Source: Clostridia bacterium
Lineage (GTDB): Bacteria > Bacillota > Clostridia > Christensenellales > Aristaeellaceae
DNA length: 22,160 nucleotides
Assembly: GCA_900769075.1 (NCBI GenBank)
Contig: CAAGFE010000072.1
Span: 1-22,160 of the forward strand
Direction of reading: 5' to 3'
Shown here: positions 1-6,783 of the stretch, piece by piece
Position numbering within the stretch: position 1 is the stretch's first letter
How the letters are laid out: the number at the start of each line of letters is the position of its first letter
Notes under the pieces: model-generated
Seen by the model: only the letters and a program-made list of their open reading frames with translations
The model's database searches: none
What the model was told of the DNA's origin: nothing
Made by a program: the position numbers and the translations under genes

Positions 1-73
1 CACCGAAAATCATCTGGACAACGACGAGCTCTTTGCCCGAATGAAGGCAAGGCCTGATTTGCTGGAGAAATAA
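1..73 (+). CDS. C-terminal end of a second GH115-like protein (partial)
   Basis: An open frame enters from the left edge and stops at TAA 71-73, giving 23 residues. The first 17 residues (TENHLDNDELFARMKAR) are identical to the C-terminal region of the complete GH115-like protein encoded on the opposite strand at 117-2132. The last six residues (PDLLEK) differ from that protein's YDQMDE. Because a paralogous end is recognisable, this is very probably the 3' end of another GH115-type glycosidase gene that converges on its sister. Nothing can be said about its start, length or domain content from this window. Confidence 0.8.
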   Translation, partial: TENHLDNDELFARMKARPDLLEK

Positions 74-74
74 C

Positions 75-114
75 AAAAACCGGCCTCCCGCATGACTGGG
101 AGACCGGCTTTTTT
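75..114. terminator. Shared terminator between the two convergent GH115-like genes
   Basis: A 14-bp stem (CCGGCCTCCC side at about 80-89, GGGAGACCGG side at about 99-108, extended by A and T tracts) has an 8-base loop. Read on the minus strand, the two imperfect positions become G-U pairs and the hairpin is followed by a T tract. Read on the plus strand, the same two positions are mismatches but a six-T tract follows. It can serve both genes and is stronger for the minus-strand gene. Confidence 0.75.
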
Positions 115-116
115 CA

Positions 117-2132
117 TTATTCATCCATCTGGTCGTACCGCGCCTTCATCCGGGCAAACAGCTCGTCGTTGTCCAGATGATTTTCGGTGTTCAGCAGCAG
201 CATGATCTCCGCTTCTCCCGGCGGATCGGTGAAGCGCCGCTGCCAGAGGTAGAAGTGCGGCCCGTCCCCGTTGTTCCGCAGCATGCCCATATACATGCTC
301 ACCAGCCAGGCCGATTGCTTCACATCCGCCTGGCAGTCGTTCCGGTAGAAGTTCCGCCAATGCCCGTGCTCCCGGTCCCGCATGGCGCGGTCTGCAGCCA
401 GGTAAGCGTCCTTCGCCTGCCCAGCCAGATAGAAAGCCTCCAGCCAGGCGGCGTCGAGGGCCTTGAGCAGGCTGTCCATGGCATACAGGCTGCCCTGATA
501 GGTGTTCAGCAGGAGGGTTGCCTGCATCAGCAGCGTGTCCTGCATCAGGGTCGCACCGGGCTCGCTCATGGCGAGGACGGCCCGGGCGCAATCCCGGCGA
601 TGGGCACGGTAGTTGTCCACCGCCTGTGCGCATTTCTCCCGGTACCAGACGATCTGCTCCCGCAGCGTGGGGGCGTCAATGGCCCATTTCATACCGGGTG
701 CGGGCTTCGACGCGTCCTTCATCCACTGGCTGATGAGCATCCGCGCACAATGGTTGCCGAACTGCTCGCCGGCATGCTCATCCTCCCGGTCGCCATAGGC
801 AAGCGCGTGCCCGTAGAACGAGCGGAAGCAGGCTGCCGCGGTGTCCGCGTTATCCGGGCCGTAGGTGCGGGCGCAGTAGTCCGCCAAATGCGCGTCCGCC
901 TGCACATCGCCGTCCCGCCAGAGCGCCGCGATGAAATCCAGCGTGTACACATGGGGCTTGATGTTGGAGCAGTTGACGATCCAGTAATCCCTGACCCCAT
1001 GGGCGAGGGCGTTTTTCAGCTCCTGCCGGACAAAGGCGGGCGAATTGGGCAGCATGGTCATCTGGGACGCCGCCTGCAGATCGTAGAAGGAGGCATGGTA
1101 GTACAATCCGTGAGCGCCACGCGCCCGTTCCCCGGGCAGGGCGGGCACGCGGGGATTGTGATTCCCCTGGCGGCGGCTGACCATCTTGCCGTAGCCGTTG
1201 TCCGCCCAGATCCTGATCACGTCCTCCGGCAGATCCAGCAGCCCCTGCTGGTACAGCTCCATCGTTTCGCCGTAGAGGTTGGTGCAGCAGGGCATCCCGG
1301 GCGCCATTTCCTGCACCAGGTCATACTGCCGGCGGATCAGCCGGGACATGAGCGCTCCCCGCTTTTCCGGCGTATCGTATTGGGGATCATCCGCCCAGAA
1401 GGGCTTGTCGCCCTGCCCGCGGAAGCCGATGTTCCACACCGTCGGATGATCCCGCTGGGCTTTGATCGCCTCCGTCCAGAGCCGTTCAAACAGCCCGGGA
1501 TGCTCGGCATAGGAGGGCGTCAGGTCCGGATATGCCCGCAGGAACATCTGCGCACCCAGGGGCTCGGCATGATGATGGGTGATGTACAGCCCGAAATCCG
1601 CCGCCGCAGCACGGTAGCGGTGCGCATTCCTGTCCGTGCCGGGAATGATCAGATTGCCGCCCAGGCGCAGCAGGGTCTCGAAGGCCATCTCCCACGGGCC
1701 GAAGCTGCTGCCGTCCAGCGTCCAGTCATTCAGCAGCACCTCGTCGTTGATGAACCATCCGCGGAAGCGCACCGCACAGGGCTTGGACGCCGCGCGCCAG
1801 TTTTCCGGGATGCTTCTGCCCTCCGCGCGGGTGAAGGGCTGGTCGTTCCAAAACCAGAAGGGGTCCACGCCCAGGAGCTCCCGGCTGATGCGGTACAGGC
1901 CGTACACAAAGCCCAGGTCATCCCCGGCACGCAGGAGGATTTCGTCCCCCGTCAGCGCGAGGGTATACTGCTCCGGCGGGCATTCCGCCTTGTCCAGGCA
2001 GATGGCCGTTCCCTGTGCGGCGCCGGGCGCACAGGTTTTGCGGATGTCGCGCATCAGCGCGTCCGCAGCGCGGCGAACCGGGCCTTTGTCCGGCACGGGC
2101 CGGATGGCAGTGGCTGTGGTGATCCAGTTCAT
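117..2132 (-). CDS. GH115 family glycosidase-like protein (alpha-glucuronidase type)
   Basis: A 671-residue protein with no signal peptide, so probably cytoplasmic. Visible GH115 hallmarks are FRGWFINDE (about 123-131), the LGGNLIIPGTDRNAHRY stretch (about 157-173), WNIGFRGQGDKPFW (about 233-246), YGETMELYQQGLLDLPEDV, GLYYHASFYD and the DYWIVNCSNIKPH segment. Known GH115 enzymes remove glucuronic acid or its 4-O-methyl ether from xylan or arabinogalactan side chains. At 671 residues it is shorter than the usual 800-950, and appears to lack the C-terminal accessory domain. The start follows an AAGGAGG site seven bases upstream, which overlaps the stop codon of the GH28 gene; 12 bp separate the two genes, so they form one transcript. 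The substrate here may be glucuronidated pectic oligosaccharide, which is inference. Confidence 0.85.
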   Translation of the reverse strand: MNWITTATAIRPVPDKGPVRRAADALMRDIRKTCAPGAAQGTAICLDKAECPPEQYTLALTGDEILLRAGDDLGFVYGLYRISRELLGVDPFWFWNDQPFTRAEGRSIPENWRAASKPCAVRFRGWFINDEVLLNDWTLDGSSFGPWEMAFETLLRLGGNLIIPGTDRNAHRYRAAAADFGLYITHHHAEPLGAQMFLRAYPDLTPSYAEHPGLFERLWTEAIKAQRDHPTVWNIGFRGQGDKPFWADDPQYDTPEKRGALMSRLIRRQYDLVQEMAPGMPCCTNLYGETMELYQQGLLDLPEDVIRIWADNGYGKMVSRRQGNHNPRVPALPGERARGAHGLYYHASFYDLQAASQMTMLPNSPAFVRQELKNALAHGVRDYWIVNCSNIKPHVYTLDFIAALWRDGDVQADAHLADYCARTYGPDNADTAAACFRSFYGHALAYGDREDEHAGEQFGNHCARMLISQWMKDASKPAPGMKWAIDAPTLREQIVWYREKCAQAVDNYRAHRRDCARAVLAMSEPGATLMQDTLLMQATLLLNTYQGSLYAMDSLLKALDAAWLEAFYLAGQAKDAYLAADRAMRDREHGHWRNFYRNDCQADVKQSAWLVSMYMGMLRNNGDGPHFYLWQRRFTDPPGEAEIMLLLNTENHLDNDELFARMKARYDQMDE

Positions 2133-2144
2133 CAGCGTCCTCCT

Positions 2145-3413
2145 TTATTCCCCCAGCGGGACGACGGTCACGTCCTGCATGCACCACGCGCTGCAGAACG
2201 CATGGGGCGGTGTGCCGGGATTGTTCGTCCGGATATGAAGCCTGCGGAAAGTGAAATCCGTCAGGCGGTACTGATCCTCCTTCGGGGCCACATGGAGGAA
2301 GATGGTACAATCCACGCGGCAGTCCCGGAAGGTGATATGCTCGGCGTAGGACAGGGGGATATCCTGCCGGTCGCCCAGGTCGTAGAACTGCACCCAGGGA
2401 TTGATGTTCAGGAAGCGGGTGGCTGTGCCCGTGATTTGCTCAATGGTGATGTACTCATAGCGCTGGGGTGTGTCCGGGCGCATCTTGAGGACGAGGAGGT
2501 TCGCCACGCCCTGCATCTCGCACCGGCGGACCAGCACATTGCGGTTATGGACGCTCTCCGAGCCGCAGGTCAGCACGCCGTGGCAGAAGCCGTACACGCA
2601 GTCCTCCACCAGGATGCGCTGGTTTTCGCCGTTTTCCGGGGCCGTATCCGCCCAGGGGCCCTTGCCGCCCTTGAGCACCACCGAATCGTCGTTGACCGCC
2701 ATGTAGCAGCCCTTCACCAGCACGTCGGTGCAAACGTCGATGTCAATGGCATCGGTGGAAGGGGCCTTGACCGGCGCGGCAGGCGAGGTGATGCGGCAGT
2801 TGAGGTACTTCACCCGCCGGCAGCGGTAGAGGTGGGTCGTCCAGAAATGGGCATTCTGCAGCGTCAGCCCGGCGATGGTCACATCGGTGGAATCGGAGAT
2901 ATAGACCAGCCGCGGGCGCTGCTCATCCTTGTTGGTGCATTTGGGATTCCAGCGGCGGCGCAGCCAGAAGGCCTTCCAGGAGCGCAGGCCGTTGCCGTCG
3001 ATGATCCCCTTGCCGCCCATGGTGAAGCCCTGCACGCCCTCGGCGTTGATGAGCGCGGTGAAATAGGTGCAGGTCTGCCCCTCGATGCGGGTGGTTTTCA
3101 GGTCGTAGTCCGCCACATCGTCGCTGCCCATCAGCACGCCGCCCTCGTCCACATAGAGGTTCACGCCCTGCTTGAAATACAGCGAGCCGCTCCGCCACAC
3201 GCCGGGGGGAACCACGACCACGCCGCCGCCCTCCCGGGCGCACAGGTCGATGACCTGCTGGATCTGGGCCGTATGAACCCCGCCGTCCCGGGGCACGCCG
3301 TATTCGTCCAGGGGATAGGGCTTGCCCAGCCGATCGAGGTCGGGCATGTCCGTTTGATAGAACCAATCGTCAATGGGGGTGCCGTCGGGGAAGCATTCTC
3401 GTTCGTATCCCAT
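2145..3413 (-). CDS. GH28 family polygalacturonase-like glycoside hydrolase
   Basis: A 422-residue right-handed beta-helix enzyme. GH28 signature positions are visible: STDAID at 219-224 (D221), NDDS at 241-244 (D242 and D243), CHG at 277-279 (H278) and LKMRP at 309-313 standing for the usual RIK. Two of these deviate from textbook polygalacturonases (STD for NTD, CHG for GHG), which fits a rhamnogalacturonan or exo-acting subgroup. No signal peptide is present, so it probably cleaves imported oligosaccharides in the cytoplasm. The ATG at 3413 was chosen because AGGAGG lies six bases upstream. In-frame ATGs further upstream (to 3491) lack such a site and would add an arginine-rich 26-residue tail. 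It is the first gene of the pair with the GH115-like gene. I see no good sigma-A promoter in 3414-3504. Confidence 0.88.
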   Translation of the reverse strand: MGYERECFPDGTPIDDWFYQTDMPDLDRLGKPYPLDEYGVPRDGGVHTAQIQQVIDLCAREGGGVVVVPPGVWRSGSLYFKQGVNLYVDEGGVLMGSDDVADYDLKTTRIEGQTCTYFTALINAEGVQGFTMGGKGIIDGNGLRSWKAFWLRRRWNPKCTNKDEQRPRLVYISDSTDVTIAGLTLQNAHFWTTHLYRCRRVKYLNCRITSPAAPVKAPSTDAIDIDVCTDVLVKGCYMAVNDDSVVLKGGKGPWADTAPENGENQRILVEDCVYGFCHGVLTCGSESVHNRNVLVRRCEMQGVANLLVLKMRPDTPQRYEYITIEQITGTATRFLNINPWVQFYDLGDRQDIPLSYAEHITFRDCRVDCTIFLHVAPKEDQYRLTDFTFRRLHIRTNNPGTPPHAFCSAWCMQDVTVVPLGE

Positions 3414-3504
3414 GGGATTCCTCCTGCATGCATCGGATGAATTTGCTTGATTGATTCGTCTTGGGAGGCGGGTTCTCCTGCATGGACGCACATTTCACCG
3501 CCAC

Positions 3505-3538
3505 GAAAAAGGCCGTCCTCCTTTGCGGAAGACAGCCT
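3505..3538 (-). terminator. Terminator of the small secreted protein gene
   Basis: On the minus strand a 12-bp stem (3538-3527 with 3521-3510, two G-U pairs) closes a five-base GCAAA loop and is followed at once by five T. It lies 16 bp after the stop codon at 3555. Confidence 0.85.
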
Positions 3539-3554
3539 GGGGGATGCACCGGGG

Positions 3555-4217
3555 TTAGTTGGCGCGCTGCATGTGCAGCGTTTCCTGGGTGCCGTCGCTG
3601 AAGAGAATCGTGAAGGAGATTACGCCGTTGTTATTCTTCACCGTCATGATGAGGCCTTCATTGTCAATCAGGCAGAACTTGCCGGCCTGCATGCCAAGCC
3701 GAACGGCCATCAGGCCGCCTTCGGTGACGATCACGCCGAAGCCGTCATTGTAGAGGGACATGGTGATTTCGCCGTAGGTGGCTTCATCCTCGCTGGTCAG
3801 CTTCCAGTCACCCACATAGCTCGAAGCGGTGCCGCTCACCCGGGTCGGAGACGCCTGGCGCATCCGCACATCGAGGGTCGCATCATCCGAAGGAATCTCC
3901 AGATGCAGACGGCCCTGGGAATCAACATACACGGGAATGGTGTCCTCGCCGTCATACAGATAGTAGTTGTTGCCGTAGCCGTTGATGTAGCTGGCAATCA
4001 TGTCATTGTCCAGGGTCAGGATCATGATACCATCCCGATGCACGGCAGCGGTCATATTGATGCCCACATAATTGGCACCGTAGGTACGGCCGCCCAGCGC
4101 CACGTTCTGCACTTCCCAATAGCCAATAAACGGGCTCAGCCAATCCGCATGGGCTGTCCCCGCGCACAGGCCGATGCACATCACCGTCAGGAGAACCATT
4201 GACAAGACTTTCTTCAT
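3555..4217 (-). CDS. Secreted protein of two similar beta-rich modules, function unknown
   Basis: A 220-residue protein that I do not recognise. The N-terminus is a clear signal peptide: MKK, a hydrophobic core, and an AHA cleavage site before D25. The cysteines at 14 and 18 do not sit in a proper lipobox, so it is probably released rather than lipid-anchored. The mature part looks like a tandem duplication. Residues 30-108 (beginning IGYWEVQN) and 134-216 (beginning VGDWKLTS) share the order G-x-W, a YG-containing turn, a strand with DG, and a final (L/I)TLxN or VxNxNG strand, which suggests lipocalin-like sheets. It carries its own promoter and terminator. Codon use is less GC-biased than in the sugar enzymes. 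It could be a cell-surface or ligand-binding protein, but no function is claimed. Confidence 0.8.
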   Translation of the reverse strand: MKKVLSMVLLTVMCIGLCAGTAHADWLSPFIGYWEVQNVALGGRTYGANYVGINMTAAVHRDGIMILTLDNDMIASYINGYGNNYYLYDGEDTIPVYVDSQGRLHLEIPSDDATLDVRMRQASPTRVSGTASSYVGDWKLTSEDEATYGEITMSLYNDGFGVIVTEGGLMAVRLGMQAGKFCLIDNEGLIMTVKNNNGVISFTILFSDGTQETLHMQRAN

Positions 4218-4276
4218 TCAGGAAAACCGCCTTTCTTTTGAATATTTCGTGAAGGTTTGCTGAATTATTCGGCGTT

Positions 4277-4306
4277 TATATACAGTATTCCTGCTCGGCC
4301 TGTCGA
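4277..4306 (-). promoter_or_regulatory. Possible sigma-A promoter of the secreted protein gene
   Basis: On the minus strand TCGACA (4306-4301) is followed after 18 bp by TATATA (4282-4277), about 60 bp before the start codon at 4217. The -10 also overlaps TATAAA. A 6-bp inverted repeat, CGGATG/CATCCG at 4314-4328, lies just upstream of the -35 and could be an operator. No experimental support is implied. Confidence 0.45.
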
Positions 4307-4507
4307 TTTTTTTCGGATGTAGCATCCGTTTCCCCGGAGCGGCGAACATGTGTCACCTCGCCGGTGAACAGAGGCGCTGACGGACAGCCCGGCCTGATGT
4401 GAAATACTTCACAATCCTTGCAGGAATCACCTTTTTTGTGTCGAATATACCAGAAGAAAGGGCTTTCACCCTTCAAACATCAGCATATAAATAGGAGGTA
4501 GATTCCC

Positions 4508-5656
4508 ATGGCGAATCGCATCGTGCTCAATCCCATCTCCTACCACGGCAAGGGCGCCATCGAGTCCATCGTGTCCGAGGTGCAGTCCCGCGGCCTGAAG
4601 AAGGCTTTTGTCTGCTCTGACCCCGACCTGCTCAAGTTCGGCGTGACCCAGAAGGTCACCAAGCTCCTGGACGACGCAGGCTGCGCCTACGAGGTGTACT
4701 CCAACATCAAGCCCAATCCCACCATCGAAAACGTCCAGACCGGCGTGGCCGCTTTCCAGGCCTCCGGCGCGGATTATATCATCGCCATCGGCGGCGGCTC
4801 CTCCATGGATACCGCCAAGGCCATCGGCATCATCATCAATAACCCCGAGTTCGCCGACGTGCGTTCCCTGGAGGGCGTGGCCCCCACCAAGAACAAGACC
4901 GTGTTCACCATCGCCGTGCCCACCACCGCCGGCACTGCGGCTGAGGTGACCATCAACTACGTCATCACCGACGTGGAGAAGAAGCGCAAGTTCGTCTGCG
5001 TGGACGTGCATGACATCCCCGAGGTGGCCGTCGTCGATCCCGACATGATGTCCACCATGCCCAAGGGCCTGACCGCCGCCACCGGCATGGACGCGCTGAC
5101 CCACGCCATCGAGGGCTTCACCACCAAGGCCGCCTGGGAAATGACCGATATGTTCCACCTCAAGGCCATCGAGATCATCGCCAAGTCCCTGCGCTCCGCC
5201 GTGAAGGGCGAGGCCGCGGGCTTCGAGGGCATGGCCCTGGGCCAGTATGTGGCAGGCATGGGCTTCTCCAACGTCGGCCTGGGCATCGTTCATTCCATGG
5301 CCCACTGCCTGGGCGCGGTGTATGACACCCCCCACGGCGTGGCCAACGCCATCCTGCTGCCCACCATCATGGAATACAACGCCCCCGTGACCGGCGACAA
5401 GTACAAGTACATCGCCGCCGCCATGGGCGTGGACGGCGTGGAGAACATGACCGTCGATGAGTACCGCAAGGCCGCCTGCGACGCGGTGAAGCAGCTGTCC
5501 ATGGACGTGGGCATCCCCGCTGACCTGAAGGCCATCGTCAACCCCGCCGACCTGGACTTCCTGGCGGAATCCGCCTTTGCGGACGCCTGCCGTCCCGGCA
5601 ACCCCCGCGATACCTCCGTGGAGGAGATCAAGGAGCTGTACAAGAAGCTGCTGTAA
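4508..5656 (+). CDS. fucO: Lactaldehyde reductase / 1,2-propanediol oxidoreductase (iron-containing ADH)
   Basis: A 382-residue group III iron-dependent alcohol dehydrogenase, the same length as E. coli FucO and very like it from memory of that sequence. Shared blocks include NNPEFADVRSLEG, PTTAGTAAEVTINYVITD, KFVCVD-HDIP and ALGQYVAGMGFSNVGLG. The nucleotide loop is GGGSSMDTAK (95-104). The metal ligands are present as D195, H199, H262 and H276. It reduces L-lactaldehyde, made from rhamnulose- or fuculose-1-phosphate, to 1,2-propanediol with NADH, regenerating NAD+ during anaerobic growth. That fits the rhamnogalacturonan genes on either side. AGGAGGT lies eight bases before the ATG. A weak promoter (TTGCAG, 17 bp, TCGAAT) may lie near 4416-4444. 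The gene stands alone, and a roughly 200-base structured 3' region follows it. Confidence 0.95.
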   Translation: MANRIVLNPISYHGKGAIESIVSEVQSRGLKKAFVCSDPDLLKFGVTQKVTKLLDDAGCAYEVYSNIKPNPTIENVQTGVAAFQASGADYIIAIGGGSSMDTAKAIGIIINNPEFADVRSLEGVAPTKNKTVFTIAVPTTAGTAAEVTINYVITDVEKKRKFVCVDVHDIPEVAVVDPDMMSTMPKGLTAATGMDALTHAIEGFTTKAAWEMTDMFHLKAIEIIAKSLRSAVKGEAAGFEGMALGQYVAGMGFSNVGLGIVHSMAHCLGAVYDTPHGVANAILLPTIMEYNAPVTGDKYKYIAAAMGVDGVENMTVDEYRKAACDAVKQLSMDVGIPADLKAIVNPADLDFLAESAFADACRPGNPRDTSVEEIKELYKKLL

Positions 5657-5669
5657 TCCCCCAGCCATC

Positions 5670-5698
5670 GGCCTCCTCCGGCGCTGCCGGGGGAGGCT
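5670..5698. repeat. Hairpin repeat, first copy
   Basis: A 12-bp stem with a three-base loop (GCCTCCTCCGGC, GCT, GCCGGGGGAGGC; one G-U pair) starts 14 bp after the fucO stop. No T tract follows, so it is a poor intrinsic terminator. The same 29 bases recur exactly at 5888-5916 in the same orientation. Confidence 0.85.
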
Positions 5699-5720
5699 CA
5701 AAGCATCGACAAAGCCGATG

Positions 5721-5877
5721 ATTTGCAGATCTTCAAAAAGGCTGCAAGGCAAGGCGACAAACCTGCAAATGAGGGAGTTTACACAGATGTAAATGACCGA
5801 AATTTGCAGGTACAGTCAACGCAGCAAGCGATGATCTCTCCCTTTGTGCAGAGATCATCGCGGTTGCGGGCTTTTTT
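5721..5877 (+). ncRNA. Structured RNA-like element with competing stems, ending in a terminator
   Basis: This non-coding stretch downstream of fucO is unusually rich in structure. ACCTGCAAAT (5761-5770) pairs perfectly with ATTTGCAGGT (5802-5811). Inside that lies TTTACA/TGTAAA (5778-5783 with 5788-5793, loop CAGA). Outside it, GCTGC (5741-5745) can pair with GCAGC (5821-5825). A second ATTTGCAG at 5721-5728 can also pair with 5763-5770, so two folds exclude each other. It ends in a strong terminator. It could be a 3' UTR element of fucO, a small RNA, or a dispersed repeat. I know similar sequences only as intergenic elements of clostridia and give no name. Confidence 0.55.
5828..5877 (+). 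terminator. Strong intrinsic terminator
   Basis: A perfect 12-bp inverted repeat (GCGATGATCTCT 5828-5839, AGAGATCATCGC 5850-5861) has a 10-base loop. A further four pairs, GCAA/TTGC, form across a two-base bulge, and six T follow at 5872-5877. It ends the fucO transcript or an independent RNA. Confidence 0.9.
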
Positions 5878-5887
5878 GATGGTCTGA

Positions 5888-5916
5888 GGCCTCCTCCGGC
5901 GCTGCCGGGGGAGGCT
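5888..5916. repeat. Hairpin repeat, second copy
   Basis: The 29 bases are identical to 5670-5698. Here the hairpin is followed by TTTT, so this copy resembles a terminator on the plus strand, 10 bases after the stronger one. Confidence 0.85.
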
Positions 5917-6020
5917 TTTCCGTGCAGCGCTATGGCGCGGCCTGGCATTCCGTGTCCGCGGCCGTCAGCCCTCCGCCGGATGACCGTCGGCCCGCCGGCG
6001 CAGCCCTATTGCGGCACGTC

Positions 6021-6049
6021 AAAACCTCCGGCCAAACCGGTCGGAGGTT
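6021..6049 (-). terminator. Terminator of the small membrane protein gene
   Basis: On the minus strand AACCTCCG (6049-6042) pairs with CGGAGGTT (6030-6023), with two further inner C-G pairs after one mismatch. A short TTTT follows. It lies 26 bp after the stop codon at 6076. Confidence 0.7.
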
Positions 6050-6075
6050 GATGATGAGAGGCAGGCTCTGCGGGA

Positions 6076-6360
6076 TTACGCCGCCTTCTTGTTGTCCACA
6101 AAACGAACGGTCACAAAAGTCACCACACCGGTGAACAGCACCACCAGCGCCCACACCAGGTACTTCTTCAGCAGGTAGAGCAGCACATCGCCCATCAGCG
6201 GACGGGTCGCGTCAAGCACTTCCTTCATGTGCTTCACATCCACGATCTCCTTCAGGCCAAAGAAGGTGATCACAATCGCCGCAGCCATACACACCAGCAT
6301 GAAAGCCTTGGCACAGGCCACGTTCCTGCTCATCTTGAAATTAAACAGTTTCTTCAGCAT
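6076..6360 (-). CDS. Small membrane protein with two transmembrane helices, unknown
   Basis: A 94-residue protein with no recognised family. A positively charged N-terminus (MLKKLFNFKMSR) precedes a first hydrophobic helix at about 16-36. A charged connecting segment with a possible amphipathic stretch (KEIVDVKHMKEVLDATR) follows, then a second helix at about 66-88 and a basic tail ending NKKAA. Both ends are therefore probably cytoplasmic. A GGTGA site lies about six bases before the ATG. The gene has its own perfect promoter and terminator, which makes it a convincing real gene despite its size and isolation. High basal transcription is expected from the promoter, but the role is unknown. 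Confidence 0.8.
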   Translation of the reverse strand: MLKKLFNFKMSRNVACAKAFMLVCMAAAIVITFFGLKEIVDVKHMKEVLDATRPLMGDVLLYLLKKYLVWALVVLFTGVVTFVTVRFVDNKKAA

Positions 6361-6400
6361 CTTTGGTCACCTGTTCCTTTCCGCGAACTGAGTTACGATC

Positions 6401-6429
6401 ATTATAGCGAGGCTTGTTCCATCTGTCAA
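6401..6429 (-). promoter_or_regulatory. Perfect consensus sigma-A promoter
   Basis: On the minus strand TTGACA (6429-6424) and TATAAT (6406-6401) are separated by exactly 17 bp. The start codon at 6360 lies about 34 bases after the expected transcription start. Both hexamers match consensus at all positions. Confidence 0.93.
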
Positions 6430-6690
6430 CATACTTGCCGAAAACAACCATATCCCGCCCGTTTTGGGGCGGATTATGCCCGGGATGACCTGTCCGTTTC
6501 CCGGTGGGGAGATGACAGAGGCCGGGTTCCGCCGGTTCGTGTGCGCAGCCTGCGGGCGGCGACGGACGAAGGGGGACGCGGGCCCTCCTGACGCCCTGGG
6601 GAGAAGCCGACCGCCGGGGCACATTTTTTTCTTTCCCCCTTGATTCTTTTTCTCATTTGTGGCATGATGGGGAGGATCCTTTTCTCAACC
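6430..6690. other. Gene-free GC-rich spacer
   Basis: No frame here has a ribosome binding site or a believable protein. The only structure seen is a small CCGCCC/GGGCGG hairpin at about 6456-6472 and a T-rich stretch after 6620. It separates the divergent small membrane protein gene and the degV operon. Confidence 0.6.
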
Positions 6691-6694
6691 AGCA

Positions 6695-6737
6695 TTGATG
6701 CTCAGTTGATGTTCAGTTGATCTGCCCATGGTAGAAT
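6695..6737 (+). promoter_or_regulatory. Extended -10 promoter with 11-bp-phased TTGAT repeats
   Basis: TGGTAGAAT at 6729-6737 is an extended -10 element, 46 bp before the degV start. Upstream are three copies of TTGAT(G/C) beginning at 6695, 6706 and 6717, exactly 11 bp apart. One may act as a poorly spaced -35, and the set may be a regulator site. No textbook -35 with a 17-bp spacer was found. Confidence 0.5.
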
Positions 6738-6783
6738 ATCATCATGTCCCGATCTTCATAATGCCTACAGAAAGGATACAAGG

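Noticed and set aside
177..3440. Plus-strand frame of 1087 codons opposite the GH115 and GH28 genes
   Set aside because: It is a shadow frame. The minus strand carries both families' motifs and proper start sites.
4276..4476. 66-codon minus-strand frame between the secreted protein gene and fucO
   Set aside because: It has no ribosome binding site and no recognisable composition, and it covers the divergent promoter region.
6474..6695. Short arginine-rich minus-strand frames in the GC-rich spacer
   Set aside because: They have no ribosome binding site. Overlapping frames of similar length occur on the same stretch, as expected from GC-rich non-coding DNA.
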